Source of the DNA: Humibacter albus DSM 18994 | Lineage (GTDB): Bacteria > Actinomycetota > Actinomycetes > Actinomycetales > Microbacteriaceae | Assembly (NCBI RefSeq): GCF_000421825.1 | Contig: NZ_ATXT01000013.1 | Coordinates: 62,001 to 126,000, forward strand | Direction: 5' to 3' | DNA length: 64,000 nucleotides | In this document: positions 43,394 through 52,469 of the stretch, piece after piece | Layout: every line of letters begins with the position of its first letter | Position numbering within the stretch: the stretch's first letter is position 1 | Position numbers and translations under genes: made by a program | The notes under the pieces: generated by a model | Told to the model about the DNA's origin: nothing | Databases searched by the model: none | Seen by the model: only the letters and a program-made list of their open reading frames with translations

Positions 43394-44407
43394 TCAGCTC
43401 GAGCCGCGCACGATCAGGCGCGTCTCGAGGATGGTCGCGTGATCGACAGGCCCGCCCTCGACCATGGTCACGAGCTTCTCGGCCATGGTGGCGCCGAGCT
43501 CTGTCATCGACTGGTGCATCGTGGTGAGCGCGGGCGCTGCGGCCGAGCCGAGCGCGTCGTCGTCGTAGCCGACGACGGCGATGTCGTTCGGGATGCTCAG
43601 ACCGTGTTCCGCGATGACCGCGTACGCTCCGAGCGCCATTTGGTCGTTCGCGGCGAAGACCGCGTCGATCGGCAGCTTGCGCGCCAGCAGACGCCGCATC
43701 GCCATGGCTCCGGATGCCGGCGAGAAGTCGCCCCACTCCACGAGCGAGGTGTCGAGCCCTGCCTCCGTCATGGCCCGGCGCCAGCCGAGCTCGCGGTCGA
43801 ACCCGGCGGGCATGTCGGCCGGGCCTGCGATGGTCGCGATGTGCGTGCGACCTCGCTCGATCAGGTGCTGGGTGGCCGTGAGCGATCCGGCGATGTTGTC
43901 GACGTCGACGTAGTAGCTGTCATGGTCGTCGTGCAGCGGTCGGCCGCCGAACACGATGGGCACGGTGTGGCCGAGTCGGGCGTAGGAGTGGTCGCCGGAG
44001 TGGTGCGACACCACGAGCGCGCCGTCGACGTTGCCGCCGGTGAGGAACCGCCTCGTCTTGTCGGGGTTCGCCTCGGAGGCGACCACGATGCCCAGTGTGT
44101 AGTCCGTCGTCGCCAGGTGCATGGCCACGCCCTGGATGATGAGCGCGAAGAACGGATCGGTGAACACGCGTGAGGTGGACTCGGGGATCACCAGTGCGAT
44201 GGACTCGGTGCGCCGGCTCGCCAGCGATCGCGCGGCCCGGTTGGGCACGTAGTTCAGCTCCGCGATCGCCCGGTTGACCGCGGCGATCAGGTCGGGCTTC
44301 ACCTTGGGCGAGCCGTTGACGACGCGGGACACGGTGGCGCGCGAGACGCCGGCCCGTGCGGCCACCATCTCTAGCGTCGGCGCCTGTGCCGCGGCTTTCA
44401 CGCCCAT
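43394..44407 (-). CDS. LacI-family transcriptional regulator
   Basis: This protein of 337 residues has a LacI helix-turn-helix (PTLEMVAARAGVSRATVSRVVNGSPKVKPD) and a type I periplasmic-binding-like sensor domain with VVGYDDDALGSAAAPALTTM near the end. It is complete and ordinary in length. No sugar gene is next to it; the neighbours are a methyltransferase and a drug transporter, so the regulon lies elsewhere. An inverted repeat GCGAA-10 bases-TTCGC at 44427-44446 is a weak operator candidate in its promoter. Confidence 0.93.
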   Translation of the reverse strand: MGVKAAAQAPTLEMVAARAGVSRATVSRVVNGSPKVKPDLIAAVNRAIAELNYVPNRAARSLASRRTESIALVIPESTSRVFTDPFFALIIQGVAMHLATTDYTLGIVVASEANPDKTRRFLTGGNVDGALVVSHHSGDHSYARLGHTVPIVFGGRPLHDDHDSYYVDVDNIAGSLTATQHLIERGRTHIATIAGPADMPAGFDRELGWRRAMTEAGLDTSLVEWGDFSPASGAMAMRRLLARKLPIDAVFAANDQMALGAYAVIAEHGLSIPNDIAVVGYDDDALGSAAAPALTTMHQSMTELGATMAEKLVTMVEGGPVDHATILETRLIVRGSS

Positions 44408-44482
44408 GGACTGTCCCTCTCCGACTGCGAACTTATCGCTATTCGCGGTCGCCTGGCGACTCGGGCCGGCACGGACCCGCGG

Positions 44483-46747
44483 CTACGGCGTCGCGACCTT
44501 GCCACCGCCGAGGTGGCGGCCATGATGGCCGCGTTCGCCCGACGTATCGTCATGGTCCTGGGTCGACGGATGCCCGTGTTGCGCATCCGCGTGCCTCCCG
44601 TGCTCGACGGGCGGCTCCGCACCCGTCGTCGTCTCGTCGTCATCGTCGTCGGCGGCGACGCGCGGGAGCGTCAGCGCACCCGTCTCCTCGGCAGCGGACA
44701 CGGCCCGCATGGCCTCGTCGTCCGCGGCTTCCTGCAGCGCCGACTTCGCCCGCAGCGGTGGAGTCTTGAAGAACAGCGTGAGCACGAACGCGAGCAGCAC
44801 CACGAACATCGCCACCCAGTACACGGTGACCGCGGACGAGTTGAAGCCCACCAGGAACGGCTTGGCCAGACGCTCGTCGGCGCTCTTCAGGAACGAGGTG
44901 TCGTTGATGGTGCTCGAGTCGACCTTCGTCGAGCCGCCCGACTTCGTCAGCTGCTTCTGGATGGTCGGCACCAGCGTGTCGACGAAGTCGCTGCGCTCGC
45001 TCGCCTTCGAGAAGTCGAGCGTGACCGTGCCGTCGGCGGAGACCCGGGCGACGGGGACAGCCTTCTCGATGCCGGCGGTCGCCGCCTTGAGCGCGGCCTT
45101 CTCGCCTGCGGCGGCACCCGCCTCGCCCGCCGACGCCTTGGCCGCAGCGGCTTCGTTCTGCGGGATGAGTCCGGCGTCGACCTGCTTCTGCACGGCCGCG
45201 ATCGCGGCGTCCTTGCCCTTGGTGCTGCCCTCGGCCTTGGCCGAGTCGACCTTGGTCTGCAGCTGATTCGTCGTGTTCTTCGTCACGTTGTCGACGATCG
45301 GGTCGTAGACGGTCTTCATGATCGCCTTGTTCTCCGGCGCGTCCGCCACCGCAGGATCGAAGGCGGCGTTCAGCGCGGCTGTCAGCGTCGGCTTGTCGCT
45401 CAGCGACGACTGGATGTTCGTGGGCATCACAGCGAACAACAGTGAGATGAGCACGGCGGTGCCGAGCGTTCCACCGATCTGCCGGAAGAACGTGGAGGCG
45501 CTCGTGGCGACCCCCATGTCGCGCAGCGTGACCGCGTTCTGGCTCGCGATGGTGAGCGTCTGCATCATCTGGCCGAGACCGAGACCGATGAGAAGCATCG
45601 CGCACGCGATGATCCAGTACGACGTGTCGTACTTCACGAACGTCAGCCAGAAGAATCCGCCCGCGAGCAGCAGGGTGCCGAGAATCGGGAACTGCCGATA
45701 GTGGCCGGTGCGGGCGATGATCTGCCCGCTCGCGATCGAGGCGATCATCAGACCGAGGATCATCGGCAGCAGCTGAAGACCGCTCTCGGTCGGGGTCGAA
45801 CCGAGCACGAGCTGAAGGTAGAGCGGGATGGTCAGCATGGCCCCGAACATCCCGAAACCGACGAGCACGCCGATGATCGTCGCCATCGAGAACGTGTTCG
45901 AGCGGAACAGCTTGAGCGGGATGAGCGCGTCATCTTTCATCAGCATCTCGACGATGATGAAGCCGAGCACGCCGACGGCGCCGATCACGTAGCAGAGGAT
46001 CGAGGCGACGCTGCCCCAGCCCCAGTCGCGGCCCTGCTCCGCCACGAGCAGCAGCGGCACGAGGGCGACGATCACGCCGACGGCACCCCACCAGTCGATG
46101 CGCACGGAGTGGTGGTTGTGGTGCGGGATGTGCAGGAAGGCCAGCACGATGAACAGGGCGATGATGCCGATCGGCACGTTGATCAGGAACACCCAGCGCC
46201 AGCCGGCGATCCAGAGGATCTGGTTCGCTCCGGCGAACAGGCCGCCGATCAGCGGGCCCGCGACGCTCGAAATGCCGAAGACGGCCAGGAAGTAGCCCTG
46301 ATACTTGGCGCGCTCGCGCGGAGCGAGGATGTCGCCCATGATGGCCAACGGCATCGACATCAGGCCGCCGGCACCGAGGCCCTGCACGGCGCGGAAGAAC
46401 GCGAGCTCGATCATCGAGGTCGAGAACGACGACAGGATCGACCCGATCACGAAGATGACGATCGCGAGAATGAACAGCGGTCGCCGTCCGAAGATGTCGG
46501 ACAGCTTGCCGTAGATGGGCGTGGCGATCGTGGAGACGATCAGGTAGGCGGTGGTCACCCAGGCCTGCAGGCTGAGGCCGTGCAGGTCATCGCCGATCGT
46601 GCGGATGGCGGTCCCGACGACGGTCTGATCGAGTGCGGAGAGGAACATGCCCGCCATCAGACCGAAGATCACGAACATGATCTGGCGATGGGACATGATC
46701 GGCGCGGGAGTCGCGGGCGCCTGCGCGGGAGTGGCGGCTTGTGACAT
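44483..46747 (-). CDS. DHA2-family MFS multidrug transporter with long extracellular loop
   Basis: This protein of 754 residues has 14 predicted membrane segments of the EmrB/QacA type (ALDQTVVGTAIRTIGDDL is the family motif). Between segments 13 and 14 lies an extracytoplasmic insert of about 200 residues (QSSLSDKPTLTA to FLVGFNSSAV), Ala/Lys-rich and helical in appearance. The cytoplasmic tail is rich in Asp and His (AADDDDDETT, then HGRHADAQHGHPSTQDHDD), suggesting metal binding. Substrate is presumably a hydrophobic drug or metabolite. ATG at 46747 is preceded by CGGGGA. Confidence 0.92.
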   Translation of the reverse strand: MSQAATPAQAPATPAPIMSHRQIMFVIFGLMAGMFLSALDQTVVGTAIRTIGDDLHGLSLQAWVTTAYLIVSTIATPIYGKLSDIFGRRPLFILAIVIFVIGSILSSFSTSMIELAFFRAVQGLGAGGLMSMPLAIMGDILAPRERAKYQGYFLAVFGISSVAGPLIGGLFAGANQILWIAGWRWVFLINVPIGIIALFIVLAFLHIPHHNHHSVRIDWWGAVGVIVALVPLLLVAEQGRDWGWGSVASILCYVIGAVGVLGFIIVEMLMKDDALIPLKLFRSNTFSMATIIGVLVGFGMFGAMLTIPLYLQLVLGSTPTESGLQLLPMILGLMIASIASGQIIARTGHYRQFPILGTLLLAGGFFWLTFVKYDTSYWIIACAMLLIGLGLGQMMQTLTIASQNAVTLRDMGVATSASTFFRQIGGTLGTAVLISLLFAVMPTNIQSSLSDKPTLTAALNAAFDPAVADAPENKAIMKTVYDPIVDNVTKNTTNQLQTKVDSAKAEGSTKGKDAAIAAVQKQVDAGLIPQNEAAAAKASAGEAGAAAGEKAALKAATAGIEKAVPVARVSADGTVTLDFSKASERSDFVDTLVPTIQKQLTKSGGSTKVDSSTINDTSFLKSADERLAKPFLVGFNSSAVTVYWVAMFVVLLAFVLTLFFKTPPLRAKSALQEAADDEAMRAVSAAEETGALTLPRVAADDDDDETTTGAEPPVEHGRHADAQHGHPSTQDHDDTSGERGHHGRHLGGGKVATP

Positions 46748-46867
46748 AGGTCCCCGGGGTTCTAGTGGAAGTGCGTGTGATGGGCCGAACGGCGAGAAGA
46801 GCGCAACGAATCGAGTCCGCTGACGTCGGCCCCATTGAGAAAGTTGCGGTGAGTGCACAAATTTACA

Positions 46868-46942
46868 CCGCGGGACCGACATCGGAACAACCGAGCCGAG
46901 CCGGATCGATGTGAGCACGTACAGGTTCCGGTGTTCCCGCGG
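46868..46942. repeat. long imperfect inverted repeat in a divergent promoter region
   Basis: CCGCGGGA (46868-46875) pairs with TCCCGCGG (46935-46942), and GGAAC (46884-46888) with GTTCC (46925-46929). The element fills the middle of the 254-base gap between the divergent DHA2 transporter and amidase-domain genes. Confidence 0.5.
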
Positions 46943-47001
46943 CGCCCCCTTACGAGGTACACCGAGAATTCCAAGCGTGATGACGTAGGTTCTGCACGGT
47001 C

Positions 47002-47976
47002 ATGTTCCAGTCCCACGCCACACCGCCCCGCGCCCGTTCCCTTCGTCGCGCCGCCGACGAGCCCGTCGATGGGGCTGTTCCGCCCGTGCACGAAGGCGGG
47101 CTGACCCGCCGCGCGGCCCTCGGCGGCTTCGTCGCCACGTCCGCCCTTCTGCTGGCGGGATGCTCCGCCGACCTGGCGAAGACCGCCTCGCGTTCGAGCG
47201 GAACGGCGACGGCGGCGCGGGCGCGAGTGGCGTCGGTGTCGCCGGCACAGGCATCCGTGGCGGGCCAGCCCGTCACCATCACGGGGACCGGTCTGCAGCA
47301 CGTGAAGACGGTGTCGTTCGGAGACACAGCGGTCGAGGCCAAGCGGGTCTCGGCGGACAAGATCGTGGCGACGGCTCCGGCTTCCACGAACTATCAGCCG
47401 GCGGTGGTGAGCGTCAGCGTTCTCTCGGGTGGCGGCCAGGTGCTCGCGACGAAGCCGGACGCCCTGCAGTACGTCGCGACTGCTGGCGTCGGCGCCCAGA
47501 TGCAGTACGCACTCGCCCACTGGCAGAACTACAACACGGCGCAGTACGGAGATCTGAACCCGGTGGGCGGTGACTGCGCCAATTTCGTCAGCCAGACCCT
47601 CATCGCACGCGGCTGGACCATGAACGACGAGTGGTACAACCACGACGCGGCGGCGGACTGGAGCTCGGCGTGGGGCTACGTGCCGTCGTTCGACGAGTAT
47701 CTGTCCGACAACGCGGCGGCGCTCGGGCTCGAGAAGGTGAGCTTCGACCAGGCGGACCGATCGAAGGTGGCGCTCGGCGACATCGCCATCTTCTACTGGG
47801 GCGATGACACCTCGCCCGACCACACGCAGGTCGTGGACCGGATCGACGTCGTCGATGGTGCGTACAAGATCCTGATGGCCAGCCACAACGACGACTACGA
47901 GTACCGCGACCTCGACACGACGATCACGACGCAGCATCCGGGTTCGACCGGACACTTCTGGCACCTCACGAGGTAG
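47002..47976 (+). CDS. secreted lipoprotein with IPT/TIG and amidase (PF12671-like) domains
   Basis: This protein of 324 residues has a twin-arginine-style signal with lipobox (LTRRAALGGFVATSALLLAGC, lipidated Cys at about residue 54). An IPT/TIG Ig-like domain follows (about 75-155, VASVSPAQASVAGQPVTITGTGL). A C-terminal putative amidase domain (about 165-320) carries the likely nucleophile in GGDCANFVSQTLIARG and histidine in DHTQVVDRI. PF12671 proteins resemble NlpC-type cysteine hydrolases; wall cleavage is inferred. The ATG at 47002 gives a long n-region; a GTG at 47086 is an alternative. A close paralogue of the amidase part lies at 49085. Confidence 0.88.
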   Translation: MFQSHATPPRARSLRRAADEPVDGAVPPVHEGGLTRRAALGGFVATSALLLAGCSADLAKTASRSSGTATAARARVASVSPAQASVAGQPVTITGTGLQHVKTVSFGDTAVEAKRVSADKIVATAPASTNYQPAVVSVSVLSGGGQVLATKPDALQYVATAGVGAQMQYALAHWQNYNTAQYGDLNPVGGDCANFVSQTLIARGWTMNDEWYNHDAAADWSSAWGYVPSFDEYLSDNAAALGLEKVSFDQADRSKVALGDIAIFYWGDDTSPDHTQVVDRIDVVDGAYKILMASHNDDYEYRDLDTTITTQHPGSTGHFWHLTR

Positions 47977-48120
47977 GACGCGCGGCGATTCACGGGCGAT
48001 GCCGCGGCGAGTTCACGGGCGGCGGCGCTGAGAGCGCCGGCCATCACAGCCACGGGCCGCTCGAACAGTGTTGCCCCGAACGGGGGCCGCTGAGCGGGCT
48101 TCTCAGGTCTCGGCGGACTC

Positions 48121-48126
48121 TACGCT
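48121..48126 (+). promoter_or_regulatory. leaderless -10 element (TACGCT) of the carboxypeptidase gene
   Basis: TACGCT ends seven bases before the GTG at 48134. Confidence 0.55.
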
Positions 48127-48133
48127 GGTGGGC

Positions 48134-48964
48134 GTGGCATCCCATCGCGCCAGAGTCGGCGCACTCGTCGCGGCTCTGACCGCAGGGGTGCTCGTGCTCG
48201 GCTCGGGGGCCTGGGCGCTGGGTGCCGCCGTGTTTCCGCACGAGGACGCAGCCTCGGCCCGGTCGGGAATCGCCGTCAGGCCGTCACCGACGGCTTCGCC
48301 GGCGCCCGTGGCCGTCGCCGTGCAGACGCCGTCGCCCACGCCGACGCCCACGTTCGACAAGGCGGCGAACTCGATCGACGACCCGCGCAGTATCTGGGTC
48401 GTCGTCAACAAGTCGCGAGCGCTGAATCCCGTCGACTACGTTCCGCCGGATCTCGTGCAGCCGCCCGTGCCGAACATCAACGGGCAGCCGGTGCGCCAGA
48501 TCGTCTCCGGCCCTCTCGCCACCATGTTCGCCGCGGCGAAGTCCGAGGCGGGGTTGAGCCTTACGCTGCAGAGCGGCTACCGCTCCTATCAGACGCAGGT
48601 CTCCGTCTACGACCAAGACGTGGCGGCCAACGGTCAGGCGTATGCCGACACCGACACCGCGCGACCCGGGCACAGCGAACACCAGACCGGTCTCTCCGTC
48701 GACATCAGCGCGGCATCCGGCGAGTGCACGCTGAATGCCTGTTTCGGCCAGACTGCGGAGGGCCGGTGGCTTGCCGCCAACGCCTGGCGCTTCGGCTTTC
48801 TGCTGCGCTACCCCTCCGACAAGGTGCCGGTGACGGGCTTCACGTACGAGCCCTGGCATTTCCGCTACATCGGGCTGCCGCTGGCCACCGAACTGCACGA
48901 CACGGGGGTCACCACGCTCGAGGAGTACTTCGGCGTTCCCGGCGGCGAGACGTATCCGGGCTGA
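48134..48964 (+). CDS. D-alanyl-D-alanine carboxypeptidase, VanY/M15B family
   Basis: This protein of 276 residues has an N-terminal membrane anchor or signal (ARVGALVAALTAGVLVLGSGAWALG), a Pro/Thr/Ser linker (about 45-75) and an M15B zinc peptidase domain (about 115-270). Zinc ligands are in RPGHSEHQTGLSVDI and EPWHFRYIG; SGYRSYQTQVSVY is typical. It would trim the terminal D-alanine of peptidoglycan stem peptides outside the membrane. GTG at 48134 follows TACGCT. It lies between the two paralogous amidase-domain lipoproteins on the same strand. Confidence 0.93.
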   Translation: MASHRARVGALVAALTAGVLVLGSGAWALGAAVFPHEDAASARSGIAVRPSPTASPAPVAVAVQTPSPTPTPTFDKAANSIDDPRSIWVVVNKSRALNPVDYVPPDLVQPPVPNINGQPVRQIVSGPLATMFAAAKSEAGLSLTLQSGYRSYQTQVSVYDQDVAANGQAYADTDTARPGHSEHQTGLSVDISAASGECTLNACFGQTAEGRWLAANAWRFGFLLRYPSDKVPVTGFTYEPWHFRYIGLPLATELHDTGVTTLEEYFGVPGGETYPG

Positions 48965-49084
48965 AGTCGTAGCGAACCGGGGGCCGAAGCTGCGCGAGCG
49001 TCGACCTGAGGAGCGACTGAATATCACACCGAGCGCGGGCGTGGCCGGGGTGAGGCACAGCATCCGTCGTTAGCGTCTTAACCC

Positions 49085-49735
49085 ATGGCGGGGCGAGCAG
49101 GCAAGAGCGGGCGGATGAAGCGCGGGTGGTGGGCGGCGGCCGTCTTGTCGGTCTCGACAGCACTCGTGCTGACCGGATGCTCCGCCGGCGAACCCGCGCT
49201 GCCCGCGCCGATCCAGAAGCAGCTGAGCTACGCGATGAAGCACTGGAACCATTACAACACCAAGATCTATGGCGACCTGAACCCGGTGGGCGGCGACTGC
49301 GCCAACTTCGTGAGCCAGACGCTCATCGCGCGCGGCTGGAAGATGAACGACACCTGGTACAACCACGATGCGGCGGCATCCTGGAGCCCGGCCTGGGGCT
49401 ACGTGCCGGCCATGAACGACTACTTCACGGCGAACGCGAAGAGCCTCGGGCTCACCGAATATCCGTTGAACAAGCGGTCGAAGATCGCCGTCGGCGACAT
49501 CGTGATGTTCGACTGGGATGACGACGGTTCCTTCGATCATGTCGAGATCGTCAGCAAGGTGGTCGACACCACGGTGGACGGCAAGAAGCACGTCGACATC
49601 AAGATGGCCGGGCACAACAAGGACACCAAGTACCGGGACCTCGACTACGTGCTCGACAAGGAGTACGACAACGCCACCGGACACTTCTGGCACATCTCGC
49701 TGCCCGCCACCTCGACGGCGACGCCCACGAGCTGA
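49085..49735 (+). CDS. amidase-domain (PF12671-like) lipoprotein
   Basis: This protein of 216 residues has a lipoprotein signal (WWAAAVLSVSTALVLTGC) followed directly by the putative amidase domain. It shares most residues with the C-terminal part of the protein at 47002: KIYGDLNPVGGDCANFVSQ, WYNHDAAASWSPAWGYVP and NATGHFWHIS. Likely catalytic residues are the Cys in GGDCANF and His in FDHVEIVSK. The IPT domain of the paralogue is absent. TAGCGT lies eight bases before the ATG at 49085; a second ATG at 49115 (MKRGWW) would give a more usual signal peptide. Confidence 0.88.
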   Translation: MAGRAGKSGRMKRGWWAAAVLSVSTALVLTGCSAGEPALPAPIQKQLSYAMKHWNHYNTKIYGDLNPVGGDCANFVSQTLIARGWKMNDTWYNHDAAASWSPAWGYVPAMNDYFTANAKSLGLTEYPLNKRSKIAVGDIVMFDWDDDGSFDHVEIVSKVVDTTVDGKKHVDIKMAGHNKDTKYRDLDYVLDKEYDNATGHFWHISLPATSTATPTS

Positions 49736-49931
49736 TCCGGGCGCGGCGCCGCATGCCGCGCGGCCGCCCGTCGCGGCGCCACCCGTCCCTGTCGGACGTG
49801 TCGTCGGTCGTGACTGGGGGCAGAACCATGTTCATAACTCAGGACCGGACCGTGAGGCGCACGCGGCATCGCCGAAAGCGACGCGGAACTGCGGCTTCAG
49901 CCCGAATTATGGACGGCGGCGAGCGGATTCC

Positions 49932-49966
49932 TTGACGTGACACCACGATGGTGTCATAGTGGTGTC
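49932..49966 (+). promoter_or_regulatory. leaderless promoter with operator in the spacer (RHH gene)
   Basis: TTGACG (49932-49937), a 17-base spacer and CATAGT (49955-49960) form a near-consensus promoter whose -10 ends six bases before the ATG at 49967. The perfect palindrome TGACACCA-CGA-TGGTGTCA (49938-49956) covers the spacer, and a half-site GGTGTCA (49961-49967) reaches the start codon. Autoregulation by the encoded ribbon-helix-helix protein is the obvious reading. Confidence 0.8.
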
Positions 49967-50485
49967 ATGCAACTCACGACGTATGTCGACGACCTTCAGC
50001 GTCAACTCGCCACCGCCGCGTCAGCGGGCGGCGAGCAAGCGCGCGACCTCGCACAGCGGCTGACGGCTTCATTGGATGCCGCCGCGCGCCTCGTGCTGCT
50101 CAACGCGCTGTCCGACGCGGCCGGCGAGATCACCACCGAGCTCGCCCCAGGGTCGGTCGACGTGCGCCTGCGGGGACATGAGCCGGAGTTCGTCGTCACG
50201 GCGCCGGCACTGGTGGCGGAGGATGGCGGAGACGGGCCGACGGAGTCTGTCGTGTCCGCCTCCGCTCCCTCTGCCGCCATCGACGGCGACGACCGGGCCA
50301 CCACCCGCACCACCCTCCGACTGCCCGACGAGCTCAAAGCACGGGTCGAGCATGCCGCCGCGCACGACGGCGTCTCCGTGAACACCTGGCTCGTCCGTGC
50401 CGTCGCCGCGGCGCTCGAACCTCCCAAGTCCAGGCGCGCGTCCCGTGAGGCGCGCAACGACAGGCTCACCGGCTGGGTCCGCTGA
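49967..50485 (+). CDS. ribbon-helix-helix (HicB-like) regulator
   Basis: This protein of 172 residues has a helical N-terminal part (LTTYVDDLQRQLATAASAGGEQARDLAQRL) and an acidic middle. The C-terminal ribbon-helix-helix (about 118-155) reads TTRTTLRLPDELKARVEHAAAHDGVSVNTWLVRAVAAAL in two halves, the form of HicB-like antitoxins and Arc-type repressors. No HicA-type toxin is next to it. The following genes (DUF4097 protein, ABC transporter) are in the same direction, so it more likely regulates that exporter than a toxin. The promoter palindrome supports DNA binding at its own gene. Confidence 0.88.
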   Translation: MQLTTYVDDLQRQLATAASAGGEQARDLAQRLTASLDAAARLVLLNALSDAAGEITTELAPGSVDVRLRGHEPEFVVTAPALVAEDGGDGPTESVVSASAPSAAIDGDDRATTRTTLRLPDELKARVEHAAAHDGVSVNTWLVRAVAAALEPPKSRRASREARNDRLTGWVR

Positions 50486-50617
50486 GGACCAGCCGCTTCC
50501 GCAGTCCAGTTCACCGCGACTCGAGCCGAGCCGCAGAACACGCAGGCCGGGCGGCGCTGAGCGCACCGGCATCCATACCGTCCGACCGGACGGGCACCCA
50601 CCCATCGAGGAGTCATC

Positions 50618-51466
50618 ATGCCTGTTTTCGCGACCCCGGAACCCATCACTCTCGACCTCGACCTCGCCGTCGGACGGGTGCACATCGTGGCCTCGGAGCG
50701 CGACGAAGCCACGGTCAGCGTGGCGCCGGGTGACTCCGATCGCCCGGGCGATCTCCGCGCCGCGCGCGACGTGCGCGTGGACTTCGCGGCCGGCGTGCTC
50801 TCGTTGGTGGCCACCAAGACCTGGCGGTTCATCGGGCCCGGCGATCACCAGATCGACGTCGAGATCTCGCTGCCTTCGGGCAGCGACCTGCGCGGCAAGA
50901 TCTCCGCCGGAAGCCTCACCGTGGACGGCAGGATCGGCGGGTGCTCGTTCCGGGTCGGTGCCGGCGACATCCGCTTGGATGCCACGGGACGGCTCGCCCT
51001 GTACACCGGCGCCGGCTCGATCACGGTGGGCCATGCCGTGGGGGAGGCGACCATCGGCACCGGTGCGGGATCCATTCGCGTCGGCACGCTCGACGGCGAC
51101 GCCGAGATCAAGAACGTCACGGGTTCCACGACGCTCGGAACCGTGACCGGAAGCCTCACCGTCAAAGGCGGCCACGGCGACATCGTGATCGACCGCGTTG
51201 TAGACCGTGCCGACGTGCGAAGCGGATACGCAGGCATCCGCATCGATCGCGTCGAGGGTGGTGAGGTGCACCTGGAGAACGGCTACGGCCCCATCGAGAT
51301 CGGCGTTCCCGAGGGCGTCGCGGCCTGGCTCGACGTGTCGTCGCAGCACGGCCCGGTGACCAATGAGCTCGACGCCGTCGCCTCGCCCGCCGACACCGAC
51401 CGCACCGCGCAGATCATCGCGCACAACAACTGGGGGTCGATCGTGATCCGACGCCCACTGACCTGA
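50618..51466 (+). CDS. DUF4097 beta-repeat protein
   Basis: This protein of 282 residues is made of short beta repeats (GRIGGCSFRVGAGDIRLDA, YTGAGSITVGHAVGEATIG, GTGAGSIRVGTLDGDAEI), the DUF4097 pattern predicted to form a right-handed beta-helix. No signal peptide or membrane segment is present. ATG at 50618 follows GAGGAG. Function is unknown; DUF4097 proteins often accompany membrane transporters in Actinobacteria. It lies between the RHH regulator and the ABC transporter with gaps of 132 and 117 bases. Confidence 0.88.
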   Translation: MPVFATPEPITLDLDLAVGRVHIVASERDEATVSVAPGDSDRPGDLRAARDVRVDFAAGVLSLVATKTWRFIGPGDHQIDVEISLPSGSDLRGKISAGSLTVDGRIGGCSFRVGAGDIRLDATGRLALYTGAGSITVGHAVGEATIGTGAGSIRVGTLDGDAEIKNVTGSTTLGTVTGSLTVKGGHGDIVIDRVVDRADVRSGYAGIRIDRVEGGEVHLENGYGPIEIGVPEGVAAWLDVSSQHGPVTNELDAVASPADTDRTAQIIAHNNWGSIVIRRPLT

Positions 51467-51583
51467 GTCGGACCGCCACCCAGGTCGTCACACAGATCGC
51501 CGCCACTCGGGCGATTCCCCACCCACGGTGCGATCGCCCGCGGCAGGGCGATGTTCGTCGCGCCCGCAATCAAGGAGATTCTC

Positions 51584-52459
51584 ATGACCACGTCACAACC
51601 ATCGCCGGATGCCGTCGCCCCGTCCACGCGGCAGCTCGCTCCGCCAAGCCCCGCGATCCGGGTTCGCAGCATCACCAAGTCGTTCAAGGATGTCCAGGTG
51701 CTCCGCGGCGTCGACTTCGACGTCGCCCGTGGCAGCATCTTCGCGCTGCTCGGCTCCAACGGGGCGGGCAAGACGACGCTCGTCAAGATCCTCGCCACGC
51801 TGCTGAAGCCCGACGCCGGAAGCGCGAGCGTTGACGGGTTCGACGTGACTCGGCAGGCGGCGAAGGCGCGGGCATCCATCAGCCTGACCGGCCAGTTCGC
51901 CGCGGTCGACGAACTGTTGAGCGGGCGCGAGAACCTGATGCTCGTGGCACGGCTACGGCATGTCGCGCACCCCGCCGCCGTGGCGGATGAGCTGCTCGCG
52001 CGGTTCTCGCTGGCGGAGGCGAGCGGCCGCAGGGCCTCGACGTATTCCGGCGGGATGCGGCGGCGGCTCGACATCGCGATGAGCCTCATCGGCGAACCGC
52101 CCGTGATCTTCCTGGATGAGCCGACCACAGGGCTCGACCCGCAGGCGCGCATCGACGTGTGGAACGCCATTGACGGACTCGCCGCGGGCGGCACGACCGT
52201 GCTGCTCACCACGCAGTATCTCGACGAAGCGGAGCGCCTGGCAGATCGGATCGCGATCCTGCATCAGGGCCGCATCCTCGTGAACGGCACGCTCGCCGAG
52301 CTCAAGGGCCTGCTGCCGCCGGCGAAGGTCGAGTACGTCGAGAAACAGCCGACGCTCGAGGACGTGTTCCTCGCGCTGACCGGCCAGGCCGCCGCCGAAG
52401 ACGCGGCCGTTGACCACGCAGACAACGCCGCCGAGGCGCATGAGCGCCGGAATGACTGA
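51584..52459 (+). CDS. ABC transporter ATP-binding protein (DrrA-like)
   Basis: This protein of 291 residues shows Walker A (GSNGAGKTT), the signature YSGGMRRRLDIA, Walker B (PPVIFLDEPTTGLDP) and the H-loop position as glutamine in LTTQYLD, typical of the drug-export DrrA family. The C-terminal 30 residues are Ala/Glu/Asp-rich. ATG at 51584 is preceded by AAGGAG. Together with the next gene it forms an ABC-2 exporter; a role in exporting antibiotics or lipids is inferred from family. Confidence 0.95.
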   Translation: MTTSQPSPDAVAPSTRQLAPPSPAIRVRSITKSFKDVQVLRGVDFDVARGSIFALLGSNGAGKTTLVKILATLLKPDAGSASVDGFDVTRQAAKARASISLTGQFAAVDELLSGRENLMLVARLRHVAHPAAVADELLARFSLAEASGRRASTYSGGMRRRLDIAMSLIGEPPVIFLDEPTTGLDPQARIDVWNAIDGLAAGGTTVLLTTQYLDEAERLADRIAILHQGRILVNGTLAELKGLLPPAKVEYVEKQPTLEDVFLALTGQAAAEDAAVDHADNAAEAHERRND

Positions 52460-52469
52460 GGAGACCACC

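Noticed and set aside
49829-49936. A 35-residue Arg-rich small frame before the RHH gene
   Set aside because: There is no ribosome-binding site or -10 at proper spacing, and the composition is what random high-GC sequence gives.
49967-50485. A HicAB toxin-antitoxin system
   Set aside because: The protein has a HicB-like ribbon-helix-helix, but no small toxin frame lies on either side.
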